This document shows positions 8,745-17,963 of a stretch of 36,331 nt of DNA, in pieces (the first letter of the stretch is position 1; each line of letters starts with the position of its first letter). Origin of the DNA: an uncultured Anaerobiospirillum sp. (GTDB taxonomy: Bacteria > Pseudomonadota > Gammaproteobacteria > Enterobacterales > Succinivibrionaceae); the NCBI GenBank assembly GCA_944392765.1, contig CALXXU010000023.1, positions 1-36,331 on the forward strand, in the 5' to 3' direction. Under the pieces are notes generated by a model. It was given only the letters and a program-made list of their open reading frames with translations. It searched no databases and was not told the DNA's origin. Made by a program: the position numbers and the translations under genes.

Positions 8745-9959
8745 ATGACCGAAGCTGTTAAGCCGTCACGTTTAATCAACTCCAATCGCGCTGCGTTCTG
8801 GATTCCAGGCTTTGCCATGGCCTCCTGGGGCCCATTCATCCCATACATCAAGGAGCGCTTTGCGCTCACTGAGGATCACTTAGGCCTGCTCCTCATGTGC
8901 ATCGCCGTTGGTGCCGCTTGCGCCATGGCCATTGCCAGCTACTTCATCAATAAGTTTGGCTGCCGCGCCACAGTGCGCGCCGCAGCGGTTGTATTGACCT
9001 TGTGCTTAGGCTCAGTCACGGTCATTCCAAACTTCTACGTCTTAGCCACCGTGCTCTTTTGCATGGGCTTAAGCTGTGAGTTCTTGTCGCTTGCCGCCAA
9101 CATCAATGCCGGTGCCTTAGAGCGCATGTTGCAGCGCAACATCATGTCGGGTCTGCATGGCGTGTACTCCTTAGGCAACACCGCTGGCGTCTTCATTGTC
9201 GCGACCTTCTTGAGCTCGGGCCTGACCTTCATGATGGGCAACTTGCTCTTGACCTCGTGCCTCTTCTCGCTCGCGGTCATCCTCTACTGCGGCCTGATCA
9301 GCAGCCGTCATTTGCTCACCGACTTAAGTGAGTTCAATGCCCAAGAGCAAAGCAGCGACGGCACCCCTCAGCATAAGGTCTTCATCACCCAATTATTGTT
9401 CATGCTTGGCCTGATCTGCTTCATCATGTTTATGGTCGAAGGCTCGATGATGGACTGGACCGGCGTGCTCTTAAACCAAGTTAAGGGTGTCCCGATGAGT
9501 GAGGCCGGTTATGGCTTTGCCGCCTTTGCCTGCATGATGACGGTGTGCCGCTTAACTGGTGACAAGATCGTGGCCACTTTAGGCCGCCGCCGCGTCTTGG
9601 TTATGGGCTCGATTTTCGCCGCCTCCGGTATCGCTCTGGCGGTCATGGTGCCCCACCCAATGGTTTCCTTAGTCGGCTTTGGCATGGTCGGTGTTGGCGC
9701 GGCTAACTTAGTACCGCAGGCCATTTCCTACGCAGCCACTGAGCGTCGCGTCCCAATTGCCCGCAGCATCCTGATCGTCAATGCCATTGGCTATATCGGC
9801 GGTCTGTTAGGCCCAGCCTTAATCGGCTTTGTCGCCCACCGCATTGGCCTGGAGCATACCTTCTTAATCTTGGCCTGCATGGTCTTAATCGTCGCCGTGA
9901 TCTCCTACTTCTTCATCAGAAGCGGCTCGATCTCTGAGCTCACTGCCCAGCAAGCCTAA
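8745..9959 (+). CDS. MFS transporter, YbjJ/MosC-like (copy 1)
   Basis: The 404-residue protein has about twelve hydrophobic segments and the features of the MosC/YbjJ branch of the major facilitator superfamily. These include GFAMASWGPFIPYIKERF in the first helix, FGCR after helix 2, and EGSMMDWTGVLL at the start of the second half. A central charged loop (about 195-215) separates two six-helix bundles. The substrate is not predictable; family members have been linked to sugars and rhizopine, and many are orphans. The start is the ATG at 8745, although the ribosome binding site is only a weak GGTGGTT. The frame is open to a TTG at 8703, but the extra residues do not match the family. It is paired with a clear paralogue 67 bp downstream. 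Confidence 0.85.
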   Translation: MTEAVKPSRLINSNRAAFWIPGFAMASWGPFIPYIKERFALTEDHLGLLLMCIAVGAACAMAIASYFINKFGCRATVRAAAVVLTLCLGSVTVIPNFYVLATVLFCMGLSCEFLSLAANINAGALERMLQRNIMSGLHGVYSLGNTAGVFIVATFLSSGLTFMMGNLLLTSCLFSLAVILYCGLISSRHLLTDLSEFNAQEQSSDGTPQHKVFITQLLFMLGLICFIMFMVEGSMMDWTGVLLNQVKGVPMSEAGYGFAAFACMMTVCRLTGDKIVATLGRRRVLVMGSIFAASGIALAVMVPHPMVSLVGFGMVGVGAANLVPQAISYAATERRVPIARSILIVNAIGYIGGLLGPALIGFVAHRIGLEHTFLILACMVLIVAVISYFFIRSGSISELTAQQA

Positions 9960-10026
9960 GAGCACCACAATTACCTCTCTACAGTCAGGGCGCGCAGCAG
10001 CACGCCCTTTAGCATTATGAGGATTT

Positions 10027-11286
10027 ATGAGCACTGCTAAGCAGATGATTTTCGCCAACCGCGCCTCCTTTTTTATGGCCGGTTTTTGCATTGCCGCTTG
10101 GGCACCAATGATTCCCTATGTCAAAGAGCGCTTTGGCTTAGATGAGCACAATTTAGGCTTGCTTTTACTGTGCGTCGGTGTGGGCTCCTTTATCTCGATG
10201 CCGACTTCGAGCTGGCTCAGCTCACGCTTTGGGTGCCGCACTCCGATCGTAGTTTCAGCTCTGATTGTCATGCTCTGCCTGCTCTCCATTCCCTTTATCA
10301 CTAATATCTACCTCCTAGGTTTGGTGCTCTTTATCATGGGCATCAATGCGGTGGCCTTAGACGTAATCTCGAACATCGCTGGTGCCTTAGTGGAGCAGGT
10401 AACTGCCAGAAATATTATGTCAGGCTTACACGGCCTCTACAGCGTCGGCGGTTTCTGCGGTGTTCTCAGCGTCACCTTTTTATTAAGCGCCGGTCTGCCG
10501 CTGCACCTGGCCGGTATCTACGCCGCCGCGATCTTATTAATCGTCACGGTCTTGGGCTGCCGCCATTTGCTCACCACGGTCTATTATGACGAGCAGAACC
10601 AGCCGCTCACCCGTGAGCAATACCTGGCCCAAGAAGCCCAAAAGAAGCAAGAAAAAGCTGCTAACAACCAAAAGACCAGCAGCTCCCAATACTACTTGCA
10701 CCCGATTGTGCTCTTAATCGGTGTTATGTGCTTTATTATGTTCATGACCGAGGGCTCGATGCTTGACTGGTCGGGCGTCTTCTTAACCACCGAGCGCGGC
10801 TTTTCCTTAGAGCACGCCGGTTACGGCTACGCCGCCTTTGCCATCATGATGACGATCTGCCGCTTAACCGGTGACAAGGTGGTCACCAAGTTTGGTCGGC
10901 GCCGCGTCCTGATGTTCTCGACCCTCTTTATCATCGCAGGCTACATTATTGCTGTCTTGGTACCACACTACATCGCCGCCTTTATCGGCTTTGCCTTGAT
11001 TGGTGTAGGCGCCAGCAACGTAGTGCCACAATTAGTCTCAGTGACCGCCCGCATCAAGGAAGTACCACCACACATTTCGGTGGCCATTGTGAACGCAATT
11101 GGCTTTAGCGGCGTCTTAGTGGGACCTGCCCTGATTGGCTTCCTGGCCCACGCCATTACCTTGAGCAACACCTATCTGTGCCAAGCAGGCGGCGTCTTCT
11201 TAGTCTTCTTAATGAGTCTCTTCCTCATCAAGAAGTTAGGCAGCCAAATCTCCGCTCACCACGCCCAACCCGCCGAGCAGCAATAG
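10027..11286 (+). CDS. MFS transporter, YbjJ/MosC-like (copy 2)
   Basis: This 419-residue protein is a diverged duplicate of the upstream gene. It shares NRASFFMAGFCIAAWAPMIP, ERFGLDEHNLGLLLLCVGVG, FGCRTP, EGSMLDWSGVFL and CRLTGDKVVTKFGRRRVL. It has about twelve membrane helices. Its central cytoplasmic loop is longer and rich in Gln/Lys (about 190-220) than in copy 1. The ATG at 10027 follows GAGG by five nt. The 67-bp gap and same direction suggest one transcript with copy 1. The two may form a functional pair or have split substrates; the sequence cannot decide. Confidence 0.85.
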   Translation: MSTAKQMIFANRASFFMAGFCIAAWAPMIPYVKERFGLDEHNLGLLLLCVGVGSFISMPTSSWLSSRFGCRTPIVVSALIVMLCLLSIPFITNIYLLGLVLFIMGINAVALDVISNIAGALVEQVTARNIMSGLHGLYSVGGFCGVLSVTFLLSAGLPLHLAGIYAAAILLIVTVLGCRHLLTTVYYDEQNQPLTREQYLAQEAQKKQEKAANNQKTSSSQYYLHPIVLLIGVMCFIMFMTEGSMLDWSGVFLTTERGFSLEHAGYGYAAFAIMMTICRLTGDKVVTKFGRRRVLMFSTLFIIAGYIIAVLVPHYIAAFIGFALIGVGASNVVPQLVSVTARIKEVPPHISVAIVNAIGFSGVLVGPALIGFLAHAITLSNTYLCQAGGVFLVFLMSLFLIKKLGSQISAHHAQPAEQQ

Positions 11287-11520
11287 CTCACAACCTACAA
11301 CTGCCGCGCAGTAAATCTCCCACTGCGCACTAACTTCCACTCCGCGCGGTAGTTCACTCTCCCGCATGGAACCTCGGGCGCGCCCTGCTCTCCCAAATCC
11401 TAATTCCCGTCATCGCGCTCACCGGTACGCCCCCAGGCCCTCTCTCGTGAGCCCAAGTTAACATTCAACTGAAGCGTTATTCTGCCGCACTACGAGGAAG
11501 CCTTTAGCGCTCAGGCGATT

Positions 11521-12489
11521 TTAAGGGGCAAAAAGGCGATTAACGGCGCGTGGGTTGTAGAGCTTAACCTTGGCCCCACCTTCTAAGCTGACTTCGCTAG
11601 CGCAGGCTTCCAGCGCGGCACGCACTGCCTCAACACTTTCACCCCGGCGCTGCGCCGCCGTCTCAATGAAAGGCAAGTAATGAGAATCAAGCTCGTCCGG
11701 AGTCAAGCCCAGCAAGGTCGCATAAGCTGGATCAGTGCTGATATCGCGGATTTCCCCGCAGGTCACCAGCTGAGAGGAGAGCTCATGAGCTTGGCCTGTG
11801 ACCAAGATAAAGCGAACGTGATTAAGGCTATTAAGCCAAGCGTAGAACTCAGTGAGCACGTCCAGTGCGGCCTGGTATCTGACCGGGTAGCCGCAGCTTG
11901 CGGTCAGCGGATGCTCCCAATCGTCGATTAAGAACACCAAACGATGCTTCAAGGAGATGCTGGAGAGGTGGTTGAGCAAGCGGTTGAGGGTGGTCGCCGC
12001 AAATTCCATCTTTTTCACTTGGGCAAAACCAGCGTTAACATAAGCCTCGACCAGCAGGCCCTTAAGTGAATTTCTCAGAGCAACTTCATCTTGACCGCTC
12101 AACCCACCAAAGGAAAGCTTAATCACTTGATAGTGCTTGTTTTCAGGCCAGTCAGCACCAACGGCCGTGCCCTTAAAATCACCGGTGCCATAGACAAAGA
12201 GGTCAGCGAGCATTGAGCACAGCAAGGTCTTGCCCATGCCTTGAGGGCGGGCCAAGAACACCTTACGCTTGGTCGTGAGCAAACTGTTAAGCAACGATGT
12301 TTTATCGACATAGAGCAGGTTGAAATCAACAATATCTTCCCAGTCGGCAACCCCAACCGGCAACAGCGTGGCATGTGATTGCGGCTGGCTGCTCTTAGGC
12401 TTTTTCGAGAAAAAGCAGATTACGCCCAGCAACGCAGCGGCTGCCCAAACGAAGGCCGTGCCTAAAATCAATAAAACGTCAGTGCTCAT
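11521..12489 (-). CDS. membrane-anchored AAA-ATPase-like protein without the usual nuclease domain
   Basis: The 322-residue protein opens with a transmembrane helix (about 5-27). An AAA-ATPase-like domain of the PF09820 type follows: WEDIVDFNLLYVDKTSLLNSLL, then the P-loop in FLARPQGMGKTLL (residues 79-90) and the Walker B strand LVFLIDDWEHP (184-194). Soluble relatives usually read RPRRFGKT at the P-loop and continue into a PD-(D/E)XK nuclease-like domain. This one stops at YNPRAVNRLFAP, where that domain would begin. The short form plus membrane anchor is unusual. The ATG at 12489 lacks a strong ribosome binding site. A possible promoter lies at 12528-12557. The function is unknown; the family is common in anaerobes and often sits in islands. 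Confidence 0.75.
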   Translation of the reverse strand: MSTDVLLILGTAFVWAAAALLGVICFFSKKPKSSQPQSHATLLPVGVADWEDIVDFNLLYVDKTSLLNSLLTTKRKVFLARPQGMGKTLLCSMLADLFVYGTGDFKGTAVGADWPENKHYQVIKLSFGGLSGQDEVALRNSLKGLLVEAYVNAGFAQVKKMEFAATTLNRLLNHLSSISLKHRLVFLIDDWEHPLTASCGYPVRYQAALDVLTEFYAWLNSLNHVRFILVTGQAHELSSQLVTCGEIRDISTDPAYATLLGLTPDELDSHYLPFIETAAQRRGESVEAVRAALEACASEVSLEGGAKVKLYNPRAVNRLFAP

Positions 12490-12527
12490 AGCTTTGGCTG
12501 GTTAATCCTTACTAGTTAAGTTGGCAT

Positions 12528-12557
12528 CATATAAAGCAACTCTTTTCTGCCGATCAA
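12528..12557 (-). promoter_or_regulatory. possible promoter of the AAA-ATPase-like gene
   Basis: On the minus strand TTGATC (12552-12557) is separated by 18 bp from TATATG (12528-12533), 38 bp before the ATG. Each hexamer matches four of six consensus bases. Confidence 0.3.
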
Positions 12558-12599
12558 CTCAAAAGAAAACATCACTTAATATCAACAAAATTAGCAAAC

Positions 12600-12773
12600 T
12601 TATAGTTGGCCAGGTACTCTGCCGCTTAACTTGTCTTTGCCCTCGGCCTTATCTTTATTATCATTAGACCGATACAGTCTAGAGTCAATCCAAAAGACAA
12701 CCACTGCGAAGATAAGTATGAGACTGCAAACAACTGCAATCAAGCCAACAAAAAACAAACCACCCCACTCCAT
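12600..12773 (-). CDS. 57-residue single-span membrane protein, coupled to the gene upstream
   Basis: The frame starts at the ATG at 12773, only 5 nt after the stop codon of the 185-residue membrane protein. AGAGG lies 8 nt before the start, so translation is probably coupled. The product begins MEWGGLFFVGLIAVVCSLIL and has one membrane helix (about 4-29). A short basic and polar tail (SRLYRSNDNKDKAEGKDK) should lie in the cytoplasm. The AT-rich composition matches its upstream partner. It resembles no family I know. The spacing, ribosome binding site and clean membrane topology make it a credible gene despite its size. Confidence 0.6.
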   Translation of the reverse strand: MEWGGLFFVGLIAVVCSLILIFAVVVFWIDSRLYRSNDNKDKAEGKDKLSGRVPGQL

Positions 12774-12778
12774 ATTTC

Positions 12779-13336
12779 TTACCTCTTATCAATATTTACT
12801 TGATCTGTATTGCTTGATAAATGATTTAACAGCTGAACAGTAACTTTTAAGGCTTCATTTATTTCATCAACTGAATTAGCCTTTGATAGTGCTATCTCTA
12901 ATTGCTGGTAGGCACAGGCTATGGCGTTATCCTTTGCCGCTGCTGTTTGATCACGTATTTCAGCAGTATTTAACTGCTCTATCTGAGACGAAATTAAATT
13001 TTGTTTATCTTCAATTTCTTTGCTAGTAATAGCATTTTGTAGACGTTTTTCTTTGTTGTTACTAACACCAACAGAGAATAACATTATAGCTATTACCATA
13101 AGTGTTAATGCAAGGAAAAATACACACGCAAATAATGCATATAAAGCAATTGAAATTGCCCATACACTTTGATCAGGCACAGCAGTAAAGTAATACCATG
13201 TATGGAAATCAAAAGGATCAAAATTAGGTGTATCAGGTATTTCCTGCCAAATATAAACGCCAATAGAAGCAATAAAAGTGACCAAACCGCCAGCTGCTGC
13301 TCCTAGAAGAGTAAGTAAATACGTAGAAACTGACAT
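12779..13336 (-). CDS. unknown two-helix membrane protein with C-terminal coiled coil
   Basis: The 185-residue product starts at the ATG at 13336 (MSVSTYLLTLLGAAAGGLVT). It has a first membrane helix at about 5-28 and a 30-residue loop rich in Asp, Pro, Phe and Trp. A second long hydrophobic segment spans about 60-90. The rest (about 95-185) is a polar, Gln/Glu/Lys/Ala-rich helix that should form a coiled coil in the cytoplasm. The frame is open 33 codons further up, but those codons lack membrane or family character and the upstream start has no ribosome binding site. The DNA is much more AT-rich than neighbouring core genes, a sign of recent acquisition. I do not recognise the family. It heads a pair with the 57-residue membrane peptide. 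Confidence 0.6.
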   Translation of the reverse strand: MSVSTYLLTLLGAAAGGLVTFIASIGVYIWQEIPDTPNFDPFDFHTWYYFTAVPDQSVWAISIALYALFACVFFLALTLMVIAIMLFSVGVSNNKEKRLQNAITSKEIEDKQNLISSQIEQLNTAEIRDQTAAAKDNAIACAYQQLEIALSKANSVDEINEALKVTVQLLNHLSSNTDQVNIDKR

Positions 13337-13562
13337 ACAAATCGTCTCTTTCAAGAAATCATTATTCAGCCACAGTAGCTTAGCTTGAGGCCATTGTACC
13401 CCATTGCAAGGCATAATACCGCGTAAGCTCACCAACTTCTGCGCTCCGTCTCAAAAGCGGAGGCTAGGTTGCGACTCGGGCATAAGCGGCAAGCTAAATC
13501 CGCGCAAACGCGCTCCATGCGAGGAGCCGATCTGAGTCCTGCCAATAGCGACCGTGACTTGC

Positions 13563-13831
13563 TCACTCATCATCCATCTCTATTAGGTAATGCTCCGCAA
13601 AGTGGGCGCGCCCGGCGTCGAGGTCGGCCTTGATTTGCGCGAGATAGCGCATATTGCTCTCGCTGAAAAAGGGATCGGCGTAAAGCTCAAAGGGAATGCC
13701 GAGGTGTGCCACGACTTGCTGAGCGTAGCGGACGCTGACGTCGTTAAAGGCAGGCCATGTTCGGCGCAGACCTCGTTGATACGGATGAACTCGTCAGCGG
13801 GCAAAGTAAGTTGAATGGTCCTGGTCGCCAT
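13563..13831 (-). pseudogene. RelB/DinJ-family antitoxin, frameshifted
   Basis: The ATG at 13831 has a perfect AGGAGG ribosome binding site. The N-terminus MATRTIQLTLPADEFIRINE and EVCAEHGLPL is the ribbon-helix-helix part of a RelB/DinJ antitoxin. Reading then fails at the T-run at 13744-13748. Adding one base restores a second frame reading DVSVRYAQQVVAHLGIPFEL, then PFFSESNMRYLAQIKADLDA, and ending EHYLIEMDDE at the stop at 13563. This gives an intact 89-residue antitoxin of normal length. The break is either a real mutation or a one-base error in a homopolymer. RelB/DinJ antitoxins normally precede a RelE/YafQ-type toxin; none is found downstream, where only a 39-codon frame unlike any toxin follows. 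Confidence 0.75.
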
Positions 13832-13925
13832 GGCACCTCCTAGTGGACTCAAAATGGGCATATCTTTGTTGATACTCTGCAAAGTATTATCGAACAAATA
13901 TAATACAAATTTGCTGTGGCGCGAG

Positions 13926-13985
13926 AAAAAAAAAGCTGAGGGCCAGGCCCCCGTGTGGGAGCCTGACCCTCAGCTTTTTTTTATT
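13926..13985 (-). terminator. groESL intrinsic terminator, bidirectional
   Basis: GCTGAGGG-CAGGC pairs with GCCTG-CCCTCAGC around a single mismatched pair (13935-13974). The minus-strand side ends in nine U residues (A-run 13926-13934), about 50 bp past the groEL stop. The plus-strand side has a T-run (13975-13982) that could end traffic from the left. Confidence 0.92.
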
Positions 13986-14028
13986 TTTTGGTTGTGACTG
14001 GTTTAGTCACTGGCCGCGTGGGCGGGCA

Positions 14029-15681
<1,653 letters not shown>

Positions 15682-15785
15682 CTAATTAATCCTAACGGAA
15701 ACTTGTTCCAACAACCGGTTTACAACAGATGCGCACTCATTGCGTAGGTTTTACGCCTTAAGGTGCGCGGCGCTTTTGAGGGAGC

Positions 15786-16076
15786 TTACTCAGCAACAAC
15801 AGCTAAGATGTCGCTCTCGGAGAGGATGAAGACTTCCTCGCCGTCTAAGCGCTCTTTCTTGGTGCCGTAGCCTTCGTTGTAAACAACAGTATCGCCAACC
15901 TTAACCGACATTGGAGCGAAGGAGCCATTGTCGAGGAGACGGCCCTTGCCGACAGCCAGAACCTTACCACGGGTCGACTTTTGAGCAGCCGAACCTAATA
16001 AGATGCCACCCTCAGACTTGGTCTCAACCTCGAAAGGCTTGACGATTACACGGTCATATAAAGGAATTAAATTCAT
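15786..16076 (-). CDS. groES: co-chaperonin GroES, 10-kDa subunit
   Basis: GroES is the seven-subunit lid of the GroEL chamber. The protein shows [20 protein letters not shown], the mobile loop [20 protein letters not shown] that touches GroEL, and the domed-roof strands [14 protein letters not shown]. Starting at the ATG at 16076 gives 96 residues, close to the 97 of E. coli. A TTG two codons upstream is in frame but poorly placed. GGGG about 8 nt before the ATG serves as ribosome binding site. The leader from the heat-shock promoter to the start is long, about 220 nt. Confidence 0.97.
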   Translation of the reverse strand: MNLIPLYDRVIVKPFEVETKSEGGILLGSAAQKSTRGKVLAVGKGRLLDNGSFAPMSVKVGDTVVYNEGYGTKKERLDGEEVFILSESDILAVVAE

Positions 16077-16302
16077 TTGCAATGCCCCGATTGCACGCTC
16101 TTACCGCCCCTGCGGCAAGATAACGCACTCCGTAAAATCTGGAATTAGCAAGCTTACGCCTACTATTGGCGACGGACTTGTGAGGATCACCTCTAAGCTC
16201 AGCGCTCTGGCCTTAAAGAACCAGGCGCGGGCCAGCGGATCAAAATGCAAGGGAACTTAGAACTGTTCCTCACGCAAATCCACCACCTTGGAACATAACC
16301 CT

Positions 16303-16331
16303 AGATGGGGGTACCCCTGATGCTTTTCAAG
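16303..16331 (-). promoter_or_regulatory. sigma-32 (RpoH) heat-shock promoter of groES-groEL
   Basis: On the minus strand CTTGAAA (16325-16331) is followed after 15 bp by CCCATCT (16303-16309). Both match the sigma-32 consensus CTTGAAA / CCCATNT fully, with an accepted spacer. It faces groES. Two GGGTACCC palindromes (16331-16338 and within 16308-16317) overlap or touch the two hexamers, with centres 22 bp apart. They could be operator sites or fold as a hairpin. Confidence 0.85.
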
Positions 16332-16475
16332 GGTACCCCAAAAAATTTTTTTAGGCCTTTTTATCAGGCCCCGCTCTAGCCGGTGACGCCGCTGCTCCAG
16401 GCGCCTACTTGGAATTTGCGGCCGTGTTCTCAGTACCGGTGGCAGGGCTCTCTGCGCTTGCAACTTTCTGAGAAC
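16332..16475. other. spacer after the permease gene with hairpin-forming sequence
   Basis: AAAAAATTTTTT (about 16339-16352) and a GGCCT/AGGCC inverted repeat (about 16354-16370) lie between the permease stop and the groES promoter. They may end permease transcription, but no hairpin here is followed directly by a clean U-tract on the minus strand. Confidence 0.3.
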
Positions 16476-17642
16476 TTACCGCCGCGCCCCCTCAGCGCAG
16501 GTCTTTTCTGCCTGGACTGGCGCTGCATTGGCGCTTGACTCTGCGGGCTGAGTGCTAGAGTCTGGTTCCGCTACTGGGGCTGAGTCCTCTTGCTTGAGCG
16601 GATGCCCGTCAGGCAGGACTGCACCCTCAGGTAGCTCTACACCACGTGCGGCGAGATTGGCATTGTGGCGCTCGGCCAAATCCGAGAAGCGCTTTAACAG
16701 GTCATGGCCTTGACCATCGGTAGCCTCGGCAATTTGCGCCTGCTTTTGATTTTGCAGCTGGACCTTGGAGCGCACGGTCAGAATGACGCCCGACAAAATC
16801 AGGATGGCGCCGATGACTACCGCCGGATGCAGCGCCTCACCTAAGAAGACCACGCCCACAATGCCACCGGTGAGCGGCACCAGGTAGACAAAGACTCCGG
16901 CCTTGGAGGCACCGACGTACTGCACCGCGTAGTTCCAGGCGACAAAGGCAAAGAGGCCTGAGAAGATCACGAGGTAGCCAAAGCCCAAGAGCGCCTGTGG
17001 GGTCACGGTGTAAACATGCAAAGAGCCGGTAACTAAGCCCACTAAGAAGCATTGGAGCGAACCAAAGAGACCGGACCAAGCGGTCACCGCAATCGTGCCT
17101 AAGCGTCCGTGGATCTGCCACGAGATCACGACGTAGGCCGACCAAGCGATCTCGGCAAAGAGGATGATGACATCGCCGATGTTAAAGGAGAGGTTCAAGA
17201 TCACCTCAAGCGAGCCCTTGGCCACAATGCAAACTGCGCCGACGCACGAAATGACGATGCCGAGCCAGCCAAAGCGATTGAGGCGCTCGCCTAAGAAGAT
17301 AAAGGCCAAGACCGTGGTCGCTGTCGGGCCAATGCTCTCGATTAAGGCGGTGTTGGTGGCCGTGGTGTAATTAAGGCCTAAGAACAACAGGCCGTTGTGC
17401 ACCAGCATGCCCATAAAGCCCATAAAGAAGCAGACCACCAAGACGCCGCGCTCGGGCTTGAGGCTCTTCTTATCGCGCAAAATCAAGAGCCACAAGAACA
17501 GCACCGCCGAAACCAGGGCAAAGCGCATTCCGGTGATCATCAAAGGCGAGAACGCCTCGACGGTAAACTTACCACTGGCAGGGGTGGCGCCCCAAATTAA
17601 GCAAACGGTTAATAACAGCAGATAGTACTTGGCCTGAGCCAT
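16476..17642 (-). CDS. EamA/DMT-family permease with long C-terminal tail
   Basis: The product has ten hydrophobic helices in two EamA repeats of the drug/metabolite transporter superfamily. The first includes CLIWGATPASGKFTVEAFSP and the NTALIESIGPTATTVLAFIF block. The second includes AWNYAVQYVGASKAGVFVYL and GGIVGVVFLGEALHPAVVIG. I chose the ATG at 17642 (MAQAKYYLLLL), five nt after GAGG, giving 388 residues. The open frame extends 25 codons upstream without support. After helix ten comes a hydrophilic tail of roughly 95 residues, rich in Ala, Glu, Gln and Pro, that ordinary EamA proteins lack. The substrate is unknown. It occupies the place of the yjeH exporter between fxsA and groES in E. 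coli. Confidence 0.87.
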   Translation of the reverse strand: MAQAKYYLLLLTVCLIWGATPASGKFTVEAFSPLMITGMRFALVSAVLFLWLLILRDKKSLKPERGVLVVCFFMGFMGMLVHNGLLFLGLNYTTATNTALIESIGPTATTVLAFIFLGERLNRFGWLGIVISCVGAVCIVAKGSLEVILNLSFNIGDVIILFAEIAWSAYVVISWQIHGRLGTIAVTAWSGLFGSLQCFLVGLVTGSLHVYTVTPQALLGFGYLVIFSGLFAFVAWNYAVQYVGASKAGVFVYLVPLTGGIVGVVFLGEALHPAVVIGAILILSGVILTVRSKVQLQNQKQAQIAEATDGQGHDLLKRFSDLAERHNANLAARGVELPEGAVLPDGHPLKQEDSAPVAEPDSSTQPAESSANAAPVQAEKTCAEGARR

Positions 17643-17963
17643 AGCGACCTCACACCAAAGCAAATAATGAAGAAAAAAAAAATAAGGGTTACAGGAAATC
17701 TTGCTGGGCAGAACCACTCAGTGCTGAAGCAAAAGACCAGGCACAACAAGCCTTACGCGCCCATCACAGACACGCTTGAGTCGCCCTAGAATTTGGTCAG
17801 CGCCCGCCCCCAGCACGCAGCCTTAAGCCCAGCAAGTAGCCTGAGTTCTCTAGGCCAAAGTCGCGAGAGTGACCTGATCTGGGGCTAAAACCCGCACCCA
17901 CGGCATAAGTCCCCGGCCTACTTGCGGTAGGGAACCGCCCGATAAAGGGCTGGCGGCTGAGCG
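17643..17963. other. spacer between fxsA and the permease gene
   Basis: An A-rich stretch (17668-17688) lies just before the permease and may hold its promoter, but no clear -10/-35 pair stands out. The rest is GC-rich with no supportable gene and no terminator hairpin for fxsA. Confidence 0.4.

Noticed and set aside
13451-13570. 39-codon frame directly after the RelB/DinJ antitoxin, in toxin position
   Set aside because: Its sequence has none of the RelE/YafQ strand pattern or catalytic residues and is too short; probably chance.
16257-16463. 68-codon minus-strand frame between groES and the permease
   Set aside because: It spans the sigma-32 promoter and hairpin sequence, has no ribosome binding site and an Arg/Pro-rich chance composition.
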